Positions 1-11,300 of a stretch of 64,000 nt of DNA are shown piece after piece; position 1 is the stretch's first letter, and each line of letters starts with the position of its first letter. The stretch is from Ectocarpus siliculosus. Taxonomy: Eukaryota > Sar > Phaeophyceae > Ectocarpales > Ectocarpaceae. The position numbers and the translations under genes were made by a program. Below the pieces are notes generated by a model. It was not told the DNA's origin, did no database searches, and saw only the letters and a list, made by a program, of their open reading frames with translations. Location of the stretch: contig FN649728.1 in assembly GCA_000310025.1 (NCBI GenBank), positions 124,001-188,000 of the forward strand. Reading direction: 5' to 3'.

Positions 1-867
1 GTCGGTCCTGTTTGGGGAAAGAAGATTTCTCATCACCTCGAGCCACGAATATTAGTAGTTCCTACAAACGTTACAACGCACCTAGGCGCGGGGAAGCAAT
101 TTTTCAACATTTTTCAAACGACAATCTCTACACCCAAACAATCCTACACTCAGACACGCTGTTGGGTTCAACGTCAAGGCAGAGAGGGTGTGGCAATCGG
201 CGTGCCGTGGATCGGAAAAGTGAATGCATTCTGTAATCTTCAACGTGCGCTTGCTTGCAGCCGAGTGGCTGATTGACAAGACAAGCAACGTTCCGCAAAA
301 TCTTATTCTTCATCTCGGCACCCGAACCGATTGACACTTGACACTTGACACGACACAACACAAAACAACTTTCGCTCGAACAATCAACACGTGAAAGTCC
401 AGCCGCCTCGACATACAACTACGCTAAAGTTGTTGTAATCAAATTAGTCCGACTGACGCCGACGTTTTTTGAGGTGACAAGCCAACCTCCCAAAAAGTGC
501 GTACGCCTTACGCCGTAAAAGAAAAAGTTTAATCGCACATGGTTAACGCTTTGAAGCGTCCCCTTGCGTAAAAACGCTGAAGCGTTGCGAGCAGACCCGG
601 GTGCGGTCAAGGGGACCGGTTTGGGCCTACGAACAATGGCGTACCGTTTAAGCTGCGCGTCATCGGACCATCTTTATAGGCTCAACGCAAAAGTTTATAC
701 ATCGCCTCCTGCACTACGATACTAAACGGGGGTGAACTAGACCATACGTCGTACGCATATTTCCAAGATCATTCTGTCCAGATGGTCAAGCGCTCGCAAC
801 GTCCAGTTCATCGATGCTAAGCCACGTTTGCACGAAATTTTATTTGTTCGACGTTACACTACTTTAC

Positions 868-1018
868 GTCTGCCACATCGATCAGAAAGAAATATGCTTG
901 GTCATCTTCAAGAGTGCGTGGGCAGGCGCGAGGTACGGTGTCAAGCGCAGTCCCACGGGTGCCCTCGCGATTGCAGAACAGGTCTCCAAGACGTTTTCTC
1001 ATCACTTCGATCAGACGT
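868..1018 (+). repeat. 157-bp dispersed repeat, diverged copy
   Basis: Shares the order of landmarks with the clear copies (GATCAG..., CTTCAA..., GCGATTGCAGAACAGGTCT, TTCTCATCACTTCGAT) but at low identity. A further fragment of the 3' end may lie near base 25. Confidence 0.45.
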
Positions 1019-1329
1019 TAACACAACGACAGAAATTCCTCTAAAAGACAGATACAGTTCATTCGTACAATTGATCGAAAACACCCGAGGACCAAGGTGA
1101 ACCCGTCGAAAACAGGAACCATTACATGTCAGAAAAAACCAAACAACCCCCAAGACCCTAGCAACTTGATGACCCGCGAGGTTACCTTCAGACCCACGCC
1201 AAAATTTGCGAGCTGTTGATCTTCACATTTCAGACACGACGGCACGGTATTAGCTATGACCACCCAGTTTGACGAATAGAGCTATCACGAAAACAAAAGC
1301 AAACAAATCTAAGCAAGACCTCGTCGTTT

Positions 1330-1486
1330 GTCGATCGGATAGTGGTGCATGTTGATTCTTCAAAAGATGGCGGAGAGAAAAGCTCGGGATCAGGAAACGC
1401 TTTACAGCGCAACCATACTCCCGGGCGCGCTCCCTCGCCGATTACAGAACAGGTCTGTGATAGGATGTTCTCTCCTCATATCGACG
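1330..1486 (+). repeat. 157-bp dispersed repeat, copy 1
   Basis: Starts GTCGATCGGATAGTGGTGC and ends GATGTTCTCTCCTCATATCG. The same unit recurs at 1,584-1,741 and 10,016-10,172 with scattered substitutions. It has no open frame shared by all copies. It is probably a short non-autonomous transposable element or its remnant. Confidence 0.85.
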
Positions 1487-1583
1487 ACGACAAGGTCTTG
1501 GCCATTTGCACTACTTCTCGGATATCTGTCCCAAGGCGAAGTAAAAATTGATATGTACACTTATCCTACAGGCGCCCGCCAAT

Positions 1584-1741
1584 TGTCGATCAGATAGTGG
1601 TGCATGTTGAATCTTCAAAAAACGGCCAAAAACCAACCTTGGGATCCGGAAACGCTTCGCAGCGCAACCATCCCCACGGGCCAGTTATTTTGCCGATTAC
1701 AGAACAGGTCTGTGATAGGATGTTCTCTCCTCACATCGACG
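1584..1741 (+). repeat. 157-bp dispersed repeat, copy 2
   Basis: Same ends as the copy 250 bp upstream but with a diverged middle. Sequence similarity continues for some bases past the ATCGAC end, so the true element may be slightly longer. Confidence 0.8.
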
Positions 1742-1975
1742 TAAGGAATGGCGCCTGAAAACAACTGAAGCATTCAAGAAAGAAACCTGCCGGGCCTTTG
1801 TCAAGACACAAACCACAAAAAACAGAAACCCCATCGCTGTAGTTTCCTCTCTTCCGATACACATCCATGCAACCCTGAGGCAATAAATGTTAACACCGAT
1901 GCAGAGGGACACACACACACAACTTCCAAACCACGGAGCATCCACTCCAAACGTTTTGCTGCGCCTGCTACACAC

Positions 1976-2120
1976 CTCTTGGAAGGCCAGCTTGCCGTTG
2001 CCGTCCGCCGCGTAGCTCCCGGTGTACTCTTGTATGTCCGTGTGTTCGTGGTTGTTGATGCGAACGCAGCGGTGGCCTAGTCGTGCAGCCAGGTACTCCA
2101 CTATGCTCGTCTTGCCGGCG
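1976..2120 (-). CDS. MDN1: MDN1 exon 16: AAA3 P-loop second half
   Basis: Acceptor CGTTGCAG|CGCCGG, donor CAAGAG|GTGTGT. Encodes AGKTSIVEYLAARLG and HRCVRINNHEHTDIQEYTG, which is almost identical to human midasin AAA3. The next exon (GxLxxAxRxG...LDELNLAP) is not in bases 1-1,975 on either strand, so it lies outside the window. Confidence 0.96.
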
Positions 2121-5100
2121 CTGCAACGTACATAGCCAAGAACAAGGTGGGACCAAGGGGGGAAAAGACGGTGCGCTTGAGATCTATCTCAAGTCTGACA
2201 CCACCAAGCGCGTTGATGGTGGGAACCTCGCTTCAACACGACAGAAAAAATGTCCTGTCGAGCATGTTACCCACAAGGGCGATATCGTTAAATGCTGCTC
2301 TGGGACCCGTAGAATTACGAGATGGTCATCATACAACACAGTAAAGGTATTGCTGATCGACCTATGTGGGACTCCAATCCATCCAGCCAAGCACGCGCAG
2401 AAACATAAACGTCGAAGGGATATAACGGATGAGCACGAAAACATCTCATGAAACATGGCCATGTCTCTTTAAGCGCGCCAGATCATGCACGAGAGAAGTG
2501 GTCTCAGTCAATGGGTGTGTGGTAAAACGATGGTCCACACAAGTAGTTGGTAACCATTCAGGTTCTTTCACATTCTCGATCATAGACCTCATCCTCTCGT
2601 CCATGTTAACCTATTTAGCACAACAACTACAACACGGTCTAGCACAACCTAGTCAGAGCGCGCCCAATATCTTTCTAACGATGTACCAGTGGTCTCAGTC
2701 AATGGGTGTGTGGTAAAACGATGGTCGACATAAGTAGTTGGTAACCATTCAGGTTCTTTCACATCTTCGATCATAGACCTTGCGCACCGAAATCACAATC
2801 TACCCGTTTCCTGCGAAACTCAACTGCAGACAGCTCAGAGGGATAACTGGCATGTTCGTTATTCTCGCTCACAAAGGAACAGCGACATAACGTGTTTCAT
2901 CACTGCCGTCTGGTCCGTTCAATAGCAAAGACGACATTCCGAAAAAAGGCTAAATACCATCGATCAATATTGTTTGCATCGGCGAATAAACAAAGCGAAC
3001 TTTAACAAACATGGGAACTACTCATTGAAAACAAACACTGCAGACAGCTCAGAGGGATAACTGGCATGTTCGTTATTCTCGCTCACAGAGGAACAGCGAC
3101 ATAACGTGTTTCATCACTGCTGTCTTGTCCAACCATCAACAATAAAAAGAACAAGGGGCAAAATATCAACTTGCTCGCGCGAGTTCTTTCTTCAAGGGGG
3201 GCTACTGTATTACCGAACGCGACCATATTAATTCCATCATGTCAATGGGGCCTACCGGAGTACTGGTATAAACCAGGCCAGAATACTGCCACCATGAGCA
3301 GCCATTGGCACTTTTCAAGCGCACCTGGTGGGACCTTGCAGCAGCACGGGAGAGTCAGAAGAAGCCACCGCCCTGGCCAAGCACCGAAGGGTACCTCCCA
3401 CAGAAGCTGTCAGGACAAACCTGAGGACCGTGAATTGCGAGACGGGCCGTGAGACACAAATTAATACACAGCTGCACCACTGTATATAATGTAATCTCGA
3501 GTTCGGCGGTTCCATGTTATATGATTACCACATGAAAAGATTGATTTTAGGGTAATTTGTCGACTGTCTCACGAAATCATGATACAAACAAGGCAATCAC
3601 TACGCATGGACATGGTAAAGATTCCCATTGTGAAGGCCCGATCCATACACATCCATTAGGTCATTACCGCTAGAAAACATATTTTGCGATTTCCAACTGA
3701 CCGAAGATGAACCAAGTGATCACCATAAGGTCGTAAGGCGGAGCTAAAAAAGCAGCGCATTCCTTTTCCCAGTACCTCCTTAAGCAGAAAACAGAGATAT
3801 TCCAAAGATAAACCAAGTGATCACCATGACATCGTGAGGAATACGGTCACTTCACCAGCTCACCTGCGCTGGTTGGTGGTGGGGTCCAGCTCCGCGGCGT
3901 CGACAGGGTCATGCGGCCCTCCCTCCAGCCAAAAGGGTCCAATCCTGACCCACGGAGCACTGCTAGACGCCCTTCCGCCTGGACGACGTGGCGGCTTCTC
4001 CAGGTCCTTGGCACTCATGCCCTTGCCGAACGCTCGGAGGATTCCCTTCAGAATCTTCGCACGTCCATCCCTTTCAGACCATCGCGGCAGATGTTCGGTG
4101 CCGAATTGAGATTGTGATCGTATTGGTTTCGGCGGTAGTGTTTCCGTGCCTCAAGTACCGAGATTCGGCTAAAGGAAGCAGGAGCAACGTCTATTCTCCT
4201 GTTGGGTTCGTAATCACCACCTCAATAAAACATCAGCGAAAAAGAGCGTGTCTCTCACCCGTCCAACTGTGTCTCAAAAAGGGATCTGTAGCCCTCCACC
4301 ATCGCTCTCTTCGCGCTGAAGCCACGGTCCACCAGACGACGGGCACATGAGACAGCCCCGACCAGGGTCCTGTTGAACAACCACAAGAAAAAGAGTTAAG
4401 TATCATCAACCGCGAGCCATGCTACCGACGTGAAGCAAAACATGAAACCAATCATTGCATCGTTTTACAAAATCAGATGTCCGGTTAACAGAAAGAGTAT
4501 TGTCTTCCGAGTGCATCCGGCGTTCATGTGGGATGCAAGCCGCAGCAAAGCAATTCCTTCAAAAGAGTGAGGTGCCGTGGATCTTGGCCGGCTATTTCCA
4601 AGGCACACGGCAAAAGTAAAACATTCCGTTACGTTCATCCGACATTTCCACTCGTGTCGAGAAGAATTTGGTATTTATTGATCAACCTCTTTGATATGAT
4701 ACAACAAGTCCATGGCGTATGGCTGTGGTGCTGTACCTGAGAGAGTAACGAGGCCGTTGTCCAGCTCCATCGCTCAAGCTCTCCGTGGACAAGCCTCTCG
4801 CCCAGAGGTACAGATCCACTGCCGTGAAGGCCAGCCCGTCGTGGTCCACAGACACGCCGTCCGAGATGTAACCGTCAACGACCTGCTTGAGGTCCACACG
4901 GTCGTCGAGCTCGGGCACGTACACCTCAGAAAACCTAATCATATGTAATATGTACCATGCAGAAGTCGTCACAAACAATGAAAAATATCAAAAACACGCC
5001 ACTGTTTCTCTCTTTTTTCTCTCTTTTTCTGTGCCAGATGGACTTGTCTCTGCTTGCGTTGTGAAGTACCAAGATTGAGCCAAGGGAGTGTACCTCTTTC

Positions 5101-5359
5101 TCTCCGGCCCATGATAGATAGTGACTGCTAATAATCTCAGTTGATACCCCGCATAGCGTGAAGAGGGAGCGGAGGATCCCAGAATATCTGTCGTTGATTT
5201 CTATTGACTTGCGGACCCCTCGGGGCCAGTTTATTTGAGTGTACCTTTTTAGGGTAAGTTAACCTGTGACCACGGGAATCGACCGCGTCGAGTGTTGGAT
5301 CAGTACGGACATACGAAGGTACTGGGTAGAGAGAGATCGGAACGGTTTTTAATGTGAAG

Positions 5360-5393
<34 letters not shown>

Positions 5394-8300
5394 CTGTTGT
5401 TGAAAAACCCTGGAAAAACACAAGTCAGCGACCAAATTCAGGGCCGGGCCGGAACGTCATCGGAATTCCCACCAAGCCCAAGTTTATCACCTTGAGATGC
5501 CACTATCGTTGACAAACCCAAAACGAATGGCGAATGCGAATGTGGAGACCTCCTCGAGGTCAAGACGGGCTTGGCTTCAAGTTCTGGCACGCACACCCCA
5601 ATACACTTGCCAACCAAGAAACGAACACGCCGCTGGCGTTCGTAAACAAAACAGTTCGCCAATCTTGGCAACTCACCAAGGCAACTCTGCAGGAAGCAGG
5701 AGTTGAATCAGGAATTGAAACTTCGCCGCCTCAACCAGCTGTGGAAACAACTGCTAAATCCTCAATGTTCACTCGTACACGTCAAGCTTAGGGGTTGCTC
5801 GAACCACGTCGATCATCGCCCCCCGTAACGAATACAACCCAGTGAAGGTTCTCCAAACAACTCAACACGCGGCAGGATCTCATTAGGAACGTGCTGCGCC
5901 AAAAAATATGACTTTGTTGGCTCACCACGTTTTGGAATGAGATCCCGAGGCGTGTTGAAAGACTTGGACAACGGCACACTGGTGGCAGTCGCTCGAGTCC
6001 GCATGATGTACGTTGCTCAGACAACTCCCAGCTCTAACTCGTGCTGCTCAACGTTCAACGTCTGGACGATATTTCCGATCCCGAAGCCAGCAGAACTGGT
6101 GTCAGGTAATTACAAGATCCCACACACAACCGTTAACGTCCTAAGCCCCTTGCAAGATTCATTAGACAAAGCTAGATCTCTGGGTAAAATTGACTAGCTA
6201 CGTACCTGCGGCGGAGGGCTGGAGGAAGGTCTTTCTTAGACGCATCAGTTGGCGGGTTCATGGCCGCGAAAAGCCTGAAGTCCTTGTGCCGCACCACTGG
6301 ATTCATGTCACCTCTTTCCGTCAAGCAAAGACTGCCTTCCGCACCCTACCGAAACGCGTACGTTAGCATTGTATGGATGGTGTAGTGTCACGCCCAGCAC
6401 AATAGCAACATGAAACCGAACATATATAGGTGACATGAGATATCCCACACCTATCTAGCAGCAATTGGTATTTCAAGAATGATTTTCCCACAGCAAAAAA
6501 AGTGGCGATATGGTGTGTCGAAGATGGCGGAGTCCGGTACCAATCGTCACAAAAAGTTCCAAACAGTAGCGATGAATTTCTCGATTAACGATGTCCTTTG
6601 AGTCAACTCCCGAAGATTGTTATTCAGCAAAGGCAGGCATTCCCCGATCCATGCCCTACACGGGTTTCACGTACTGGTTTTGATGTATTCGGGTCGGTAA
6701 GCTACTGACCCTGGAAGACAAGGATGGTCACGTCCTAAAAGCACGATCCAGCACGTATTTGGTGGGACCCCGCCTGTTAAACGCATCGATAATCGTAAAA
6801 CAGTTGCAAGTCTGTCCTTTTCGCGCGAGTCATGCCAAACATGAAAGTTTTGTCATTCGACGCATTCGAGCAACGTCATCTATTTGGCTTGCATTCCGGA
6901 AAAAGCGTCACAATCTTAGCAGCAACCATGATATAACATGGTGACAACCACCGATTCCTCGGCAGGAGAACAGCGATAAGAAGAATGTACGCATGGCACG
7001 AAGAGACATGTTGAGCTCGACGCAACGACAAGTCTTCGCGCATGGGCGACGACACAAAAAAAAAAGTCAAAAAAATCAACATTGGTGGAAAGCGGATCAG
7101 TCCAAATCTAGTAAAAGGCTTCGACATGAACCAAGTCACCCCGGAGATGGATGCCCGGCTTGCGACGAGACTAAGCGCCATTGTTCAGAGTAGCTGGTTA
7201 TTGGCATCATCTCCGCTTTTATTCCACCATGAACACGACCTACTTGATGCAACCACTAGAACCACACAGAGGGGTGCCTCCACTCCCAGTCATTTTTCTC
7301 CCACACCGCCGTGTGAACAAGTCCAAATAATCTCGTGAACAACAACTTCCCCAAACACAAGGGGTACCGTGGATTGCATGTTGCACAGACATACCTCAAG
7401 CAGCCCCGATAGTCTCTGAAGGGTCTCGGCAGACGCGAGGTTGATCTCATCTAGCAGCACCCATTTTCCTTCCCGGATGGCCTTCACAAGGACACCTTCC
7501 ACGAAGGAAAAGGCAAACGAGCCTTCGACTGCTGCCCTGGTGGCCGCCACAAGCAACGTCATGAGAGGGGCGGCGTGATGAGAGAAGATCAGGGAGGGTG
7601 TCGAGGCCAACAACGATCACGTAGCGCCCCGACACCGTCTTGATGCGTCGAAACCAGAGTCGATGCATGAACGGTTCAAATCGGGCGCCCTGCTGTATGT
7701 TGTTCAAGAGGACGCCCGCAAACTCGTTCGCTATTTCCATTCGGTGTGGTTAAACGCGACTCTGACGACTTCACAAACGGCGCTGAAAAAAAACAGGGCT
7801 TCAATAGGGTATGCTTTCTTCCATCCTTTGCAAAGCGAAGGAATTCAGTTCTCAAACTTTAATTGGATCATCAGCCCTTCTTCTGCAGTGCCTGCTTTTA
7901 AACCATACGATAAAAAAAAATGCGGATATAAATGCCCTCATACAGCCTTCGAAACAAAAGCTGAACATTTGCGAAAGCTTGCACGATCGGAAACACCTCT
8001 ACAGTTGACTATGTCACAGCGGCGGTAACACGCTACGAATACCAACAAGAGCTGCATTTCGTTTTAAAACACGATGCTAAAAATAACGACGAGGTTGAAC
8101 TATCGGACCCACTTGCACCGCTTTCGGCAGGAAAAATGATCGCATAAACCCTCGCGTCGCAAGTGGGCATGACCCGCACACTGCCTTTCATCATTCTGAG
8201 GCCTTGCGCCGAATGCACACATTCCAGCGAGAGGGTCAGCAATCACGCGTCCAATGTTCACTAAGCGTTACTCACCGTTGACGCTCGAACCGCTCCGCGT

Positions 8301-11300
8301 TACTGTGGAACCGTTCCCAGTCGCGCCGCTGCCCCGAAGGGCTCGTCGATCCCCCGGCAGAACCAGCCCGAGGGACCTTGATGCTTTTGTGCTGCTGATT
8401 GCGGGCATCCGAACCAGTTGCTTCGACGAGGGCTTCGGATCTTGATCGGTCAAGCTGCAATCACAACAAGGGCCAAGAGCGATAGAAACAGGGTGAGAAC
8501 GCCAAGGTGGACGAGCGCACCACCCGCGGCATTTCCCCTAAACCAGGAGATCCCGCTCGTGTATAAACAGTACAACCAAGGCGGCAGTGTCACGCCGCAA
8601 AAAATTTTGGGGCATGCGTCATCGACGTGTTGTCGCAGATAGGACACATGTCAAGTCCGGTTTTGTTGCTCGTTGACCAGTAGAAGGAGCACCTGGTGAC
8701 AAGGGTAAAGTGATTCCCGCTGCTTCTTGTACACATGAACTTAAATGAAAAGCACCTACAACCACGCCTCATAGTCACACACACTCCTAGCTACTGCTGC
8801 CGGTTCGTAAATCACCGAGTTCTTTGTATCTTCTGCTGCGTGTAGATCTGTACATGTATTCCGCTGTACAGCAGAGACATGAGGTCACGCCCAATGCATG
8901 CCTTGGCGAAACACCAGCATACCCCCTCGTCACAATATATCTAAGCAAGGGGGATGGGGGGGGGGGGTTGGGGGGGGCAACACGTCCGGGCATATATCTC
9001 GCCTTTTTGTGCTTTGGGCCGCGGCAGGCGCGTCCCGGAAATATCAGATTGCCTATCATTTTAACAAAACAGGCAACAACTCAAATACACAACAGCCACC
9101 AGGCTCCTCGGCTGCATGGCCACTGCTGTAAATCAACCCAGACGCCTGATACTGCCCTGAAAACAAGGGGAGAGCAACGTCATCAACCCTCTCCTCGACG
9201 GGTGAACATATGGCCAGGTACATGCACACATCATAGGGCATCTTCATCACAGCATTTGCCGCACCCATCACTATCTCTGCTCCACCCTATGCTGTCTCGA
9301 GACTGAATCAAACTGCTCATTGGCACGGAAACCCCGCGCATCTGCCTCAACATATTTTTCATGCATATGGGGGTGGCGGGTGGGCTTCCAACACCTGCAT
9401 GTGACCTTCACGGTCGGCCAGACCACACAACTCGTATTCCGGTGTGCCGCCGGCACCCGCGGACTCAATGGCCTTCCTCCATCATGAGTTGGGTGATTAC
9501 CGCTACCGTTCCATAACCAATACCATGTACACTTTTTCCTGGACCGCAACCTCTCTGGTTCTTCCCTTGCAACGTGGCTCGGTCCAGAAAAAAGGAAAAG
9601 ACGCTCATGGAGGGAAGTGCAACTGATGGTGCAACGGCAGCAGTGTTCACCCAACACTGCTACACACCAGTGGCTTGCTGTTAATGCCGGTCATCTTGAA
9701 CGCAAGTTTCGAAAACAGGAAGGGAACTGCATCGGCACATAGGGCTCCGTCGATGTGGCCGGCACCTACACAAAGCAACAGTACCCATGCATGATAACTT
9801 GGTACTGTTTCGGATATTCGAGCACGCAAGCTGACCTACAAACAAGCGAAGCGTTCAATCGCATATGTAGCTCGCCGCTGGCTGTGGGGAATTTTTTTAA
9901 CGAAACGCGTTTGATCTGTTGATCACAACCACTCCGAAGCACGAGGTGTAAATGGATGCCACAAAACATTCATACTTGTATTCAGCTACTGTTTGCGGGG
10001 CCAGCCTTGCCACGTGTCGATCAGATAGTGGTGCATGTTGAATCTTCAAAAGCTGGCGGAGAGAAAAGCTCGACCTCAGGAAACGCTTTGCAGCGCAACC
10101 ATACCCTCGAGCCCGCTCTCTCGCCGATTACAGAACAGGTCTGTGATAGGATGTTCTCTCCTCATATCGACGGCAAGGCTGGCTGGCTCTAAACAACTCT
10201 CGCAGACCTTCTGCAATCTAGTCACGACAACGAACCCCAGACCGTAACATCTCTAGGACAGAAACTGACCTTGTCCATCGCCATCTTGGCTGCGTTTCTC
10301 AGACCCTTGGAAAGACGGCTCCACTGCCTTCGCTCGAAGGAGGACGTGATTGCCTGGCAAAATCTCGCGTTCTGGGTGGCGCTGAACAGGAGTGGAAAAA
10401 GCCGCAAAAACTCTCGCAACACTTCCTGAAAACAAGACGAGTTTGACAAAAAAAAACAGTGGTATGGTGCCGCAATAAATGCTAGTCGGTCAGCAACAAG
10501 CTTCCTACGATCTTTACATGACGTGGTGATATGGTGGATGGTGTAGCAACGCAATCGGGGTCAAATACAAGCGTCAAGTGATGTATTCACGAGCAGGGAA
10601 GAACCAACATCGCGTGCTAAAGCACCAGTGTGGGCTGTTGTTTACAAATCAAAAAGGACACGCCTCACGAAATAGCATTGATCCACCCTTATCGTACATC
10701 TTGTAAGACACATCAACACGTGTGAAACAAAACGGGTAAAGGACATCGGGCTTTCTTCTTTTCCACGAGCAGCCGGCAAGGGCGTTCCGGTGAACGCCAG
10801 CTAGTTTATTGAGCAGTTCGCCCCGGCCGAACTCCCAACATCATGACCCGTCATCTTTTCGATTTAGACCATAGTGGCACAATTACCGCTAGCTGGTGCA
10901 ACGGACAACATCTTCCGAGAAAAAAAAAGACAAAGCGTTTGAGCCTTACAACACCGAATAATCCGCGTTGTTGCTTTGAAAACAAGTGCGTGCCCATCAA
11001 GCTCGGTTCCAGAAGGTATTGGTGGCAACGCTGCCTACAAGATGACACGTGTAGTGACGCCGAACAGGATTGTAAGGCGAACGTGGGCCGGCTGTTTTCG
11101 GCTTGCCATTTGTGTTACACCACCAAAATTCAACGTTAGCGCCCGTGTAACGCTGAAGAACAAGCTTTGGTGCCAACTCTTTTCCCGCCCTTAAAAGGAT
11201 AGCAATTGCACTCTATACACATGATCAAGTGGCTCGCACCAATACGCCGATCAACGCGTATCCAATTACCGTTTGGGACGGGACATCGTATCGTATCCCA

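Larger units (their letters stand above)
1..1975 (-). other. MDN1: Partial intron of MDN1 (after exon 16) with dispersed repeats
   Basis: No reading frame here resembles midasin or any other family I know. The stretch holds two clear and one or two diverged copies of a roughly 157-bp repeat (separate entries). Short open frames on both strands lack family motifs and look like chance. Confidence 0.7.

Noticed and set aside
5497..6197. Run of plus-strand frames suspected to be a retroelement
   Set aside because: No reverse transcriptase, integrase, protease or transposase motif and no terminal repeats were seen; left as unassigned intron sequence.
7620..7740. A minus-strand frame (MEIANEFAGVLLNNIQQGA) considered as an MDN1 exon
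   Set aside because: It has no good acceptor (in-frame TAA just upstream), wrong phase to exon 10, and the exon at 8,276-8,454 supplies the expected family segment with perfect phase.
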